11,897 bases of DNA from Cyclostephanos tholiformis (GCA_036939975.1 JALLPB010000980.1:1-11897); one strand, 5' to 3'; numbered from the stretch's first letter, positions 1-9,838 are shown. The notes: generated by a model not told the origin, from the letters alone. Program-made: numbers and translations.

Positions 1-1330
1 GCTACTCAGAACTCCATATTGAGTGTCTTTATTGGACTGCCACCTAAGAAACATGTAAAAATCCTAGAAGTTTTCCGACCAAATCCCAATGTTTTGACTT
101 CGACATGTCCAACGGGTAGGTTCTGGTCATTATTCACACCTAGGAGAGTGGATTTGACTACTCAAAAATGATTTTGGGACAATTTAAGAAAATGTGATTT
201 TCTGGGCCGGACCCCCTATTTTAATGCTGTTCTATTTCAGGCCTGTTCTAAATTTGCCTTTAGACCAAGAACAACTTTACAGTAGAACAAGACAACATTC
301 TACCAATTGATAACTCCCTCTTGATTCATTCACTCATTGTCCGGCCTCTAATTCACTTAACAGCTGCGATGGCCGCATATCTGTGACCACATTTTTTTGA
401 ACTTCGGAAAAAAAATTAATTTCTCCGCCAATTTCTGTCGCCTCAGCCTTCCAAGGGTAACGCCGACTAGCTGAGCCCTCTGGCTACAGCCATGCCCACT
501 CTGCAATTTACGAAGCTCGTCGCTTCGATGAGTTGAGTAGAGGGTATGGTCCTTTTCATGCCTCGATTTGAGGTAGCTTTTGTTTTAGTAAAAAAGTAAC
601 ATAATCGCTAGCTAAAAGTTAGTTGTGTGTTGTGTTATTGTCGCGACGACGATGACGACAACCATGGCATCCGCCGGGCTGATACGGCGTGAGCACTCGC
701 CCGGTAGCGGCGTTTAAGGGCTTCGCATGAAGCTCTCAAAATGCCGCGTCGGTAGATGTGGCTTGCATCGTATTAAACTGGCGGCATGGCTGTCGGATTC
801 GTCGTCGATTACGTTTCATTTAATTTTTTTTAGATAATTGAGTAGCTAATAAATTAATTTATACACCATCAATTAATCAATTCTAGTAAATCGCTTCGAC
901 CGACACCTCCCCCAACCACTCGTCCGCATCCGGTTTGCATCGGATCGGGATTAACTGTAGAATCCGCACCGCTAGAGGCGGCGGACGCTCGCCGTGGTGG
1001 GGATTCTTGTGTTCTGTGGGAGTTTTTAGGTTCCCGCCGGAACCATAGCGGTTAACCTGCTAAGTCAAGGTTCTTAGCAATGATTCTCTTATTGTTCACA
1101 TGCCAACTGCACATCCTACCTATCATATCATACTTACTCTACTTATGTTTTTTTTAACCGCTTCCACTTGGCACTTGGAGTTGAGGAGGGACAATATCTT
1201 TGTATGGTATGTATCATCACGAGAGAAGAAGAACCAAATTCCGAAAACAATAGTCATCGTCAGAACATCATCCCACTTCTGTAAATCTTCCAAGAAGGAA
1301 ACGCAACCCCCGGACAACAAACAACGGACA
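1..1330. other. Non-coding region upstream of the reductase gene
   Basis: I see no convincing gene here. The composition is mixed. About 1-600 is AT-rich with homopolymer runs, 640-780 is a GC-richer patch with GACGAC-type repeats, and 780-900 is AT-rich again. A small hairpin-capable sequence lies at 511-527 (CGAAGC, 5-base loop, GCTTCG). The last 300 bases hold the palindrome cluster at 1029-1079 and should contain the promoter and 5' leader of the reductase gene. The frame stays open from 1100 into the reductase. However, the signal peptide and plastid motif begin only at the ATG at 1331, so the part before it is treated as leader. Confidence 0.6.
1029..1079. promoter_or_regulatory. Cluster of three perfect palindromes upstream of the reductase gene
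   Basis: Three inverted repeats follow one another within 51 bases. GGTTCC and GGAACC (1029-1034 and 1039-1044) are separated by 4 bases. GGTTAACC (1050-1057) is a perfect 8-base palindrome. TGCTAAG and CTTAGCA (1058-1064 and 1073-1079) have an 8-base loop. The cluster sits about 250-300 bases before the reductase start codon. That position suits operators for dimeric transcription factors, but no factor can be named and the role is inferred from position and symmetry only. Confidence 0.35.
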
Positions 1331-2998
<1,668 letters not shown>

Positions 2999-3133
2999 AC
3001 GATTTGGGTCGCTTGAGGTGGGAGGTAACACATTTAAGTACTATGAATGACGAGCCGCAGTACATGGATCCTGCTTGTTATGGGCGGATAGGTAATTATG
3101 CTTATGAGTAGCAATCACTTATTTTTGACAGCG

Positions 3134-4897
3134 CTATATTTCTTTTGTTGCAACGATCAATGCATTTTGAGGTGTAACGTCTGACGGAACGTAGTGAACC
3201 AACTTTACTCTAAAGCCTCTTCCTTTCATGTACTCACACCTGCCATAATCAATCAGCCTCTGGCAGGCTCTGCCCAGCCCTTTGCCTCCACAGGATAAGC
3301 CAAATTCCTCGGAAAGCGCAAAAACATTTGAGTGCAGTCCTTTATCTTCAACCTGGCCAACGCAATAATTTTCTTTCGTTTTGTTGTTGTCATTTATGGT
3401 GGAACCGACTCCCGACGCAGGCAGCCGTTCTTCCGACACCGCGGCGGAGGCCCAGCGTTTCATCACATTGAACTGGTCTTCTCCGAAAGCCGTTAAGCCC
3501 CCCGACTTGCCCCTAAACAAACTCAGCAAACAATCCCTCCCAACATAGTCATTCCATAAGCACAGGCCGTGGCAACAGGTAGCCATCACGCATCCATCGA
3601 TCGATACGAGATTTCGAATCGACCTGATTGCCAAGTCCGTTCCGACTCCACATAGATGCTTCGCAATCATTACAGTCTTCGAAAAGTCGACAGATCCCAG
3701 CTGAAACTCGAGGGCTTTAGACATATCTACATCGGCTAAATCGCATTTAACCCTTGTTATGTCCACTCGGTCGAGGCGGAGACAATCTTCTGTCGAATAT
3801 CCCTCTGCCGTGCGAACCCTAGTTTCGGCCTTCCTGCGAGTACCCGATCGTTCGACGAGGCAGAGGCTCACTCGCGTTGAGGTATCGTCATCAAATGAGG
3901 CGGCCATTGCACCCGCAATGACGAGACCAGTCATCCCACGCCCGGCTCCCATTTCAACGATCAGGGGATTGCTCATTGTCTTTGCCTTCCCTGCCTCTGT
4001 TGTCGAAATCAACCCTTCGCGGCGTGCGTGACCAAGAATACTTGCAATCTGACGTAGATGACGTGGGCCGCCGGCGTTGACACGATGTTTTGTGATTGTA
4101 CTTGTCAACCGCCCGAGCTCCTTCTTTTCGATTGTTTTATTATCGCCAGCATGCACTTCTTCTGGCGATTGAATCGGTGCCACACAGCAAGTGTCCTCCT
4201 CGGCCCTTGAAAGATCAGTCTCCGATAGAGCACTGTAGATATCGTTTTCTGAGATGAGTTTTAGCTGTCGATCGGCCAGGGTGCGTTGTTCGGATGCTCC
4301 ACTTTCGGACAAGAAGACGTGATGAAACACGCGAAGAATGGCATAGGCCAATTTCTTCACCTCCTCTGACTCTGGCGTAGTGCTATGACTCCCGCTGACG
4401 GAACTAGAGTCGCCCATGTCTCCATATCCTCCCAAATTAATGCCCTCGTAAAAATATTTCTCATCAATAAGCTCCTGCTTTCGTTTTACCGCCGGACAAA
4501 TCAACACATGCTTCGACGTCATCCCCTCGAAGATTAAATGAGATGGGTCGATCGGACATGGTATGCGATTTCCGCGATGCCTGTTCTTGCGATCGACGGC
4601 ACGCGGTTTATTCGCATTGTTATTCCTCTCCGCGGATAGGTCAAGCTCATGCGCTTGTTCGGGTCCACTTATCACGAGGCACTCGCCCAACAAGTGCATG
4701 TGATTGCCACAGTATCTCGGTTGATTATTGTTGATACGAATCCCGTCAAGAGGGACTGGCATTTGACGACAGTACCTGCGCTTGAATTCATTGTAGGCGT
4801 GACATCGGTCCCAATCATCGGGGAGAGAGGGCATCACATTGTCTACAGCTTCATTCGATTGTAATGTAGGGCCACTTGCATTATTAGTGTTGCTCAT
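3134..4897 (-). CDS. TRM13: tRNA 2'-O-methyltransferase TRM13 (position 4 of the acceptor stem)
   Basis: TRM13 enzymes methylate the ribose 2'-OH of nucleotide 4 in the acceptor stem of certain tRNAs, using S-adenosylmethionine. From the ATG at 4897 the protein has 587 residues and no intron, somewhat longer than the roughly 480 of animal and yeast forms. Two zinc fingers are visible. The N-terminal CCCH finger has Cys32, Cys43, Cys63 and His66. The CHHC finger (C-x5-H-x9-H-x3-C) has Cys114, His120, His130 and Cys134, as in U11-48K. The methyltransferase domain follows, with the cofactor loop VEMGAGRGMTG (314-324), KHLCGVGTDLA (413-423), CVMATCCHGLC (436-446) and the family's C-terminal YGRCEYMKGRGF block (551-562). 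Residues 160-260 are a variable, polar linker. The frame is open up to 5161, but the upstream part is low complexity, made partly from a 9-base DNA repeat. An in-frame ATG at 4924 is an equally possible start. Confidence 0.93.
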   Translation of the reverse strand: MSNTNNASGPTLQSNEAVDNVMPSLPDDWDRCHAYNEFKRRYCRQMPVPLDGIRINNNQPRYCGNHMHLLGECLVISGPEQAHELDLSAERNNNANKPRAVDRKNRHRGNRIPCPIDPSHLIFEGMTSKHVLICPAVKRKQELIDEKYFYEGINLGGYGDMGDSSSVSGSHSTTPESEEVKKLAYAILRVFHHVFLSESGASEQRTLADRQLKLISENDIYSALSETDLSRAEEDTCCVAPIQSPEEVHAGDNKTIEKKELGRLTSTITKHRVNAGGPRHLRQIASILGHARREGLISTTEAGKAKTMSNPLIVEMGAGRGMTGLVIAGAMAASFDDDTSTRVSLCLVERSGTRRKAETRVRTAEGYSTEDCLRLDRVDITRVKCDLADVDMSKALEFQLGSVDFSKTVMIAKHLCGVGTDLAIRSIRNLVSIDGCVMATCCHGLCLWNDYVGRDCLLSLFRGKSGGLTAFGEDQFNVMKRWASAAVSEERLPASGVGSTINDNNKTKENYCVGQVEDKGLHSNVFALSEEFGLSCGGKGLGRACQRLIDYGRCEYMKGRGFRVKLVHYVPSDVTPQNALIVATKEI

Positions 4898-5214
4898 TAT
4901 GTGGACGAAAGAGTGCCATGGCATGATGCCTCTTTTTAATTCCCCGTAATACCAACGTCGTGCTATCAATGGTATCAATGGTATCAATGGTACCAATGGT
5001 ACCACCGGCGCAGAGCCCGCCCCGCCGATTTTTTTTTTTACTTGCTGAGGAATCAGATACGCTCTACAACTCATCACTTTTTTCCTTTTTTTTTTCTCAA
5101 CGCAAGGGGCGGGGGACAATGTGCCGCCGATCGAACCTATCCATATCCAACCGACTGACACCTCAAACGACTGATCTTATCCTCCAACTTTAGGCAGCGA
5201 CAGGGACCATAAGC
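4898..5214. promoter_or_regulatory. Divergent spacer, presumed bidirectional promoter
   Basis: About 317 bases separate the TRM13 start (4897, minus strand) from the orphan gene start (5215, plus strand), so any promoters for both genes must overlap here. The stretch contains a 9-base tandem repeat (4963-5006), a T-rich run near 5031-5040 and another near 5078-5097, and a pyrimidine-rich sequence ending TTTAG at 5191. That last site could be a splice acceptor for an upstream exon of the orphan gene. No TATA box is convincing. Confidence 0.4.
4963..5006. repeat. 9-base tandem repeat (GGTATCAAT / GGTACCAAT)
   Basis: About five tandem units are present: a partial CTATCAAT, then GGTATCAAT twice, GGTACCAAT, and GGTACCACC. 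Because the period is a multiple of three, the minus-strand frame reads as repeating Val/Ile-Pro-Leu upstream of TRM13, and the plus strand as repeating Met-Val-Ser. This explains why both frames stay open here, and it argues against treating this stretch as real coding sequence. Confidence 0.8.
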
Positions 5215-5760
5215 ATGCGGCCCATCGAGCTCAAATACCGTATTTATTTCACGGGGAAACGATTTCTGCCTCATGTGTTCCGTCGAACTGGAGGCCCTGT
5301 CGGCGCGACTGGCGAGTGTAATAAGGATGGCAGGATCCTAAGGTTTCACACTATAAAATCAAGGAAGGTGCGAAAACGTGATCAGCAGATCTACAACGAT
5401 GCTTCAGTGGACAGCACTTTTGTGCGTGATTTAGAAGATTCGTTGTTGTTGTCTGAAACAGCGCAATCTCTTCATTGTGCCGAAAGCATATTAGACGAAA
5501 TCTCAATATTTTTTGATCCGAAAAATAAATCAACATTTCCCTTTGAAGAAGTCAACGGTGATGGCGACGATGACATGCAGAGCGCCGGCATGAGCCAATC
5601 CTCTCTTCGCTGTGCCGAAAGCATGTTAGACGAAATCTCAATATTTTTTGATCCGAAAATCAAATCGAAATTTTCCTCTGAAGAATTCAGCGGCGACGGC
5701 GACGATGAGGAGCAGAGTGCAGGATATACTGGCATGAGCCAATGCTTTCTGTGCGGATGA
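5215..5760 (+). CDS. Orphan protein with an internal 45-residue duplication
   Basis: I do not recognise this 181-residue protein. Residues 1-60 are basic, with RKVRKRD at 50-56. Residues 86-130 and 131-175 are tandem copies of one unit, with a core CAES(I/M)LDEISIFFDPK followed by an acidic GDGDD stretch and a QSAG ending. The C-terminus is CFLCG. At DNA level the copies start at 5470 and 5605 (period 135), and the first 49 bases from TGTGCCGAAAGC differ by a single base, so the duplication is recent. The start is uncertain. A stop codon precedes the ATG in frame, but the pyrimidine-rich stretch ending TTTAG at 5191-5193 could be an acceptor for an upstream exon. A possible AATAAA poly(A) signal lies at 5940. 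Preservation of the frame through both repeats favours real coding sequence. The reverse strand is also open here and less convincing. Confidence 0.45.
   Translation: MRPIELKYRIYFTGKRFLPHVFRRTGGPVGATGECNKDGRILRFHTIKSRKVRKRDQQIYNDASVDSTFVRDLEDSLLLSETAQSLHCAESILDEISIFFDPKNKSTFPFEEVNGDGDDDMQSAGMSQSSLRCAESMLDEISIFFDPKIKSKFSSEEFSGDGDDEEQSAGYTGMSQCFLCG
5470..5739 (+). repeat. 135-base direct tandem duplication inside the orphan gene
   Basis: There are two units, 5470-5604 and 5605-5739. Their first half is almost identical (one difference in 49 bases) and the second half is more diverged but aligns in frame. The period is exactly 45 codons, so the copy number can change without breaking the frame. 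Confidence 0.85.
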
Positions 5761-6361
5761 AATAGTTGATTACTTCGGTGGGAAGAATTTAATGTTACAT
5801 CTTCCAAGAATGTAACCGTTTTAATACATGTGTGTGAGATTATTGGAATGTCGAGGTTGATGTAAATACTTATATGAAAATTCGTGTGGGGATGATACAA
5901 AATGTAGTATTGAGATTAGCTTAATTTCTCAAAGAATGCAATAAACGGGGCTATGTAATATGTGTTACATCGAAAGACAGATATTAATTATCTTTCATCT
6001 CAAGAAGTAATAAGTAGCCATCGTAAGGAATCGTCCTTTCCGAGTGATTTCTAATCAAGAAGGTGTCAACGGCCATTATACGAGTGACTGTATTCAGCAG
6101 GATTAGGTAGGGGGTGACTGGTTTAGCAGGACAAGAGTCATCAATCCCCTGGAAGCCTGACTATCACGTCCATTGTCTGTTGCGTGTAATGATTTTTTAC
6201 GTTGACAAGAAGTACCTACGACGTATCGCGATTTACAGTTAGACTCCTTCTTACTATTATTATACTCATGCGGCGATGCAGGCATTAATTATTGTGAAGA
6301 ACAACTTTAATCCTCACCTCAGAAAGTGAAAGTGTAACTGACCGGGCCCTAAGAAAATAAA
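5761..6361. other. Intergenic region between convergent genes, no gene seen
   Basis: This AT-rich stretch lies between the 3' ends of the orphan gene (+) and the YceD-like gene (-). It presumably holds both 3' ends. AATAAA at 5940-5945 is a possible poly(A) signal for the plus-strand gene. I found no tRNA-like fold, repeat array or credible reading frame; the short frame at 6103-6285 has no recognisable content. Confidence 0.5.
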
Positions 6362-7351
6362 TTACAGAACGGACTGTTTCAGACTTGGCACGATAATATC
6401 AACGTCGAAACAGACAGAACTCACACTTCCGGGTTTCTTTGGATAGGGATCTAACTTTGATCGGAAAATTTGCGCTACTATTTCACCGCAATCAACAATA
6501 CCATCAGTGCAAAAACAGCTTTCATCCTCGATAATGTCGTCGCTTACTTCGTACTCCATTAAAATATGTTGCATTTCATTCATACCAGTACCATCAAGGT
6601 CCCTAGAAGATTGGCCTCCTCTGATACCTTTGTTGCTTCTCGGTTTATTTACCCCTGTATTCTTTCGTTGTTTACCGTTCCCACGGATATAAGCTGCGTC
6701 GGAAACCACTCCTGCCGAAAGAAACTCATCCCCAACGTCATTGACTCTGCCACTAATGGATGGCATTGCCCTTAAGACTATTTCAAAGCTGAATTCCAAA
6801 CTCACATCGAACTCCTCATTCGTTCTTACGCAGGTTTGTGTCACTTGAGCACAAACCGTGCCCGTCGATTCAATACACTCGATTTTGCCGGAGCAACCGC
6901 CTCCTCTCACACCACCTTCCGAGGTGTCACTGCCTCCACCAAACGCAGGCTGGACGACCATATCCGCGGAGAGAGCTGTTATCTTTGTCAATCGAAATCG
7001 AGTAGCCAACGCTTGTCGCTCTTCTGGGGTGGCAAATATAGATAAATCCATGCGCCTTTTGCCGCCACTACCGTTGAACCATTTTGATACGCGAATTGTT
7101 CGAGAAAACTCGTTTCGAGACGTACTGTAATTTATTGGACCTCCATTCTCCCCTTCTCTCTCGGAAAACAGTGCCCAACTTCTGCTGTTGCGGGATGCTT
7201 TCTTATCTGATACCCTCGACCACGACGAAACAAATATCTGCGTCGGACGCAATGGTGAAGTTGATATCAAGGCATTTGTATCAGCAAGGACGAATAACAT
7301 CAATCCTGCGATGATGCATCGAAGAAAACAAAAAAATGGCGGAGTATTCAT
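6362..7351 (-). CDS. YceD/DUF177 family protein, probably plastid-targeted (large-subunit rRNA accumulation)
   Basis: Bacterial YceD and its plant plastid homologues (DUF177) are needed for normal accumulation of 23S rRNA; the biochemical activity is unclear. This 329-residue, single-exon protein has a hydrophobic signal-like segment (residues 8-23) ending near TNA|LIS, then a Ser/Arg-rich stretch, consistent with a two-part plastid targeting sequence, although the usual Phe after the cleavage site is replaced by Leu. The DUF177 core begins at FSRTIRVSKWFN (82-93). It continues through ATRFRLTKITALSADMVVQP and CAQVTQTCVRTNEEFDVSLEFSFEI in short blocks, and ends with the family's C-terminal DGIVDCGEIVAQ and LDPYPKKPG (283-308). 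Two low-complexity insertions break the core: Gly-rich at 138-154 and a basic, disordered one at about 196-265. The 3' end converges on the orphan gene. The family call is good; plastid location is inferred. Confidence 0.82.
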   Translation of the reverse strand: MNTPPFFCFLRCIIAGLMLFVLADTNALISTSPLRPTQIFVSSWSRVSDKKASRNSRSWALFSEREGENGGPINYSTSRNEFSRTIRVSKWFNGSGGKRRMDLSIFATPEERQALATRFRLTKITALSADMVVQPAFGGGSDTSEGGVRGGGCSGKIECIESTGTVCAQVTQTCVRTNEEFDVSLEFSFEIVLRAMPSISGRVNDVGDEFLSAGVVSDAAYIRGNGKQRKNTGVNKPRSNKGIRGGQSSRDLDGTGMNEMQHILMEYEVSDDIIEDESCFCTDGIVDCGEIVAQIFRSKLDPYPKKPGSVSSVCFDVDIIVPSLKQSVL

Positions 7352-7643
7352 CGTAGGGAAGAGTAGGGGTTCATTTGTGGCTTGAGTGTACGATAGCCAT
7401 CAACTTTCATCCAGAAGAATGCTAGGTAGGTATTTTTCCGTGAGGTGGGGGTGAGAGAGGGGCGGAAGCCTGAGGTTTTCATGAATCCTCGAGTTTTCTG
7501 AGAATGTAAATAATATTACATTTTCGATAACACTTTAGCTTTTGATTTAAGATTGGATATGATCTTATTTAGTATAAGGAAAACTTTTTGATTATAAATA
7601 AAAAGACAATTAAACCTCAGCTTGTATTCTTATACCCTACACT
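7352..7643. other. Spacer between YceD-like gene and transposase, with a decayed minisatellite copy
   Basis: This should hold the YceD-like promoter and the 3' end of the transposase gene. If the transposase belongs to an intact element, one element end must be here. I could not pair any sequence in this spacer with a terminal inverted repeat on the far side. Noted items are the degenerate 19-base units at 7471-7508 and an AATGTAA / TTACATT inverted repeat at about 7503-7522. Confidence 0.45.
7471..7508. repeat. Two degenerate units of the 19-base minisatellite
   Basis: The unit at 7471-7489 matches the array consensus CGAGTTTTTCATGAATCAC (seen at 9503-9708) at 15 of 19 positions, including the TTTTCATGAATC core. 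The next 19 bases start CGAGTTTT in register and then diverge. Both are in the same orientation as the main arrays, on the opposite side of the transposase gene. Confidence 0.6.
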
Positions 7644-8726
7644 CTAATCATAATATTCTACACTAAACAAAGGATTGGCTTGCAACGAAAGCTGGGTAAG
7701 ACAAACAATAGCTCCAAACACTGCCTGGTGCTTGAAAATATTGTGACGATAGGGGTTGTTCAATATGCCCCAATTCTTGAACCGTTCATTAACGGTCTCC
7801 TGTCGACTCCTGACCCTTGCCGCCATAGCCTTTACTGCCGGATCAGGATCTTCCAGCAGACCGCCGGGGCATTTGACTTTTGCCGGTGCACTCCCGCGGT
7901 AGCCCCGATCCGTTTCGCACCGCTCAAAATCCTCCAAATTTTTGGCCAACGCATCCTTGAAAATCATCTCATCATTCCAATTCCCTGGCTCGTACGGCCC
8001 ATTCCACCAGCAAATATTCCCTGAACGAATGCACAAACCTACCTCGTAGCGGTACCCGCTCCTCTTAAACTTGTAGGTGTAAAACGACTTATTCCACCCC
8101 ATTGCGAGGCGGAAGTCTGTGCCATCCACAGAAAGGAGACAATCGTTTCCAACGTCTCCCTCCTTCCTGTTTTCGAAAACAATCTGGATGAAAGAGTGGA
8201 GGAGAAAAACGAAAGGTGAGCGCAGGTCCATTCACAAAAAAATACACAACAATCAACTTACCAGAATTTCATCCAATTCAAAGATCGAGTCAATATACGG
8301 CCAGGTATATTTGTGGATTGTCTTGGGGTCACTCCCCCCCAAAATTCGAGAAAGGGCTTTATCGTTCGAGGGGTACGTGCGCATAAATGCGAGCGCCCAC
8401 AAATAGTGAAGGAACTGAGGGTCGGGGGGGAGGCATTTCTGCTCATCCATCATTTCCCACGCTTCGACCGCCAGCTCTGCTGACACACCAAAAAAACCTC
8501 GAAAACGCAAGTCTTCAGGCGACCCCGTCAGCAGTGTACCGAGCGTACGATTGGCTCGGCCCATCACAATCTGTCCGAAACGATAGGCATCTTCAACCGA
8601 AATCTAAAACATATAAACAACGCAAGTGTGCGGTAAGAGTTCTGATTTAAGAAAGGATGAGTCATAAAAATATACACTTACGCCTTTAATTTTTGCACGC
8701 TCTGGGGCATGTGCAGCAGTCTTCAT
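7644..8726 (-). CDS. PIF/Harbinger-type DDE transposase (DDE_Tnp_4 family), 3 exons
   Basis: This is a cut-and-paste DNA transposase with an RNase H-like fold. Exons on the minus strand are 8726-8682, 8603-8262 and 8183-7644, giving 308 residues. Both introns are 78 bases, phase 0, with GTAAGT donors and TTTTAG or ATCCAG acceptors. The N-terminal part contains RFRGFFGVSAELAVEAWEMM and WALAFMRTYPSNDKAL, which I associate with a diatom group of these transposases. The catalytic triad is visible: Asp149 in SVDGTDF, Asp221 in ETDRGYRG, and a Glu (258 or 262) in RSRQETVNERFKNW. The frame is intact across all exons, so the copy may be functional or recently active. The start is uncertain. Exon 1 is open up to an ATG at 8969, which would add 81 residues of low-complexity sequence I do not find convincing. 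No terminal inverted repeats were found. Confidence 0.88.
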
Positions 8727-9030
8727 TTTTGGGGCCGGGAGGGGTCCGGTGTTTCGGGCGGGCGCCGTCGACAGAAGAAGTGGTGATTGATGCCGCTGCC
8801 TCGATAGAGCGCCTTGAATGCTGGGCGGCACGGGACAAATGCACCGGTCGGTGGAGAGTTTTAGGCGAAGCAACAGCGGGCAACTGGCGGCTACGAAGAT
8901 GGAAATGAAGGCAAGGGCAGCAGAGGCGGTGGGGATGTTTTGTGTGTTTTTATGTTGCGCGTGCTTCACACCGCACCTCTTTTTTTACAGGGTGCAACAC
9001 TCTAAAAAAAATTAATAGTTCGTACCATAC

Positions 9031-9237
9031 ACACGATACAATATTCTCTATCGTGTAGAGAGATAAAATATTCTATTCACATTCCTGCATCTGTCTTTCT
9101 CCATTCGATTTTCGAATGGGTTTCTTCTCTTCACGGGTGTGAGACTTTGGGCGAGCTACTACGGTTATGTAGATACTCTTAAAATAGATAGTGTGTTGTA
9201 ATCCTAAGTACGTACCATAGTATGTTTTGTATGGTAC
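9031..9237. repeat. Three perfect 8-base inverted repeats
   Basis: ACACGATA at 9031-9038 pairs with TATCGTGT at 9049-9056 (10-base loop). CCATTCGA at 9101-9108 pairs with TCGAATGG at 9112-9119 (3-base loop). GTACCATA at 9212-9219 pairs with TATGGTAC at 9230-9237 (10-base loop). The word CGTACCATA occurs at 9021-9029 and again at 9211-9219. These could be hairpins or paired protein sites. They do not form the ends of a recognisable miniature element. Confidence 0.55.
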
Positions 9238-9502
9238 CATATTTGTGTATGAATGTTGGCGGGTTTGACAGTTGGAGAGATTATTTATCTGATCCCAATC
9301 AATGAACGGCAAATTCTGAAAAGGTGCTTTCTGACTAGCAGGAAAGAACACGGCAATTTATTCTACGACAATAAAACGTACTATTCCCATGTACTATTCA
9401 GGAGTATTTTCTCAAGCCATTCTCACATTTGAGAAGATTCATCTAAAACTTTCTGGGTGCACGAAAGGTCGTCGCGATTTCTTCCAACGAGAAAGTCATC
9501 AA

Positions 9503-9708
9503 CGAGTTTTTCATGAATCACCGAGTTTTTCATGAATCACCGAGTTTTTCATGAATCACCGAGTTTTTCATGAGTCATCGAAAACAATACCAAATTCCCA
9601 CGTTCTCTCCTGTAGGACACACATATAAGTTTTGAGTTTTTCATGAATCACTGAGTTTTTCATGATTCACCGAGTTTTTCATGACTCACCGAGTTTTTCA
9701 TGAATCAT
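9503..9708. repeat. 19-base minisatellite, two arrays of four units
   Basis: The consensus unit is CGAGTTTTTCATGAATCAC. Array 1 has units at 9503, 9522, 9541 and 9560 and ends at 9578. Array 2 has units at 9633, 9652, 9671 and 9690 and ends at 9708. The spacer (9579-9632) is 54 bases. Units 1-3 of array 1 are identical. Variation in the others is mostly at one position in the TCATGAATCAC part (A, G, T or C) and at the last base. In both arrays the fourth unit ends in TCAT rather than TCAC. Every unit contains the palindrome TCATGA, which 19-base spacing places just under two helical turns apart. Confidence 0.95.
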
Positions 9709-9799
9709 CGAGTACGGGATTAAAATAAGGATTCCTATGTATAAATGAACTAATTAGTCATTGAAAGAGTCATTTAAAAATGAGTATTTTAAGTGAAAC

Positions 9800-9838
9800 G
9801 CATAAGGATTTTTAAGATAAAGCATAAGGATTTTTAAG
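9800..9838. repeat. 17-base direct repeat, period 22
   Basis: GCATAAGGATTTTTAAG occurs at 9800-9816 and 9822-9838, separated by ATAAA. It lies 80-120 bases before the Myb-like gene. A related ATAAGGATTTTTT sequence occurs after that gene at 11616. Confidence 0.8.

Noticed and set aside
1..171. Plus-strand frame open from the window edge to a TGA (56 codons), possible 3' end of a gene.
   Set aside because: Too short, no recognisable motif, and nothing upstream to test it against.
1100..1330. N-terminal extension of the reductase from the ATG at 1100.
   Set aside because: The signal peptide and ADA|FAP plastid motif start at 1331; an extra 77 residues in front would mask the signal.
4925..5161. 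Longer TRM13 start at 5161.
   Set aside because: The added 79-88 residues are low complexity, partly encoded by a 9-base DNA repeat, and precede the zinc finger where family members begin.
5120..5200. Minus-strand GGTTCGAT-like B box suggesting a tRNA.
   Set aside because: No matching acceptor stem, anticodon arm or A box could be formed around it.
5472..5900. Minus-strand frame of 142 codons opposite the orphan gene.
   Set aside because: Open mainly because of the 135-base duplication; the plus-strand product has better-defined charged and hydrophobic segments. Not fully excluded.
8727..8969. Transposase start at 8969, adding 81 residues.
   Set aside because: In frame and possible, but the added sequence is low-complexity with no family resemblance; kept as an alternative in the transposase entry.
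9073..9351. Minus-strand frame of 92 codons in the divergent spacer.
   Set aside because: No motif, overlaps several inverted repeats, and has no homology I recognise.
9503..9708. Repeat arrays as a CRISPR.
   Set aside because: The units are head-to-tail without unique spacers, the setting is eukaryotic, and no cas genes are present; it is a minisatellite.
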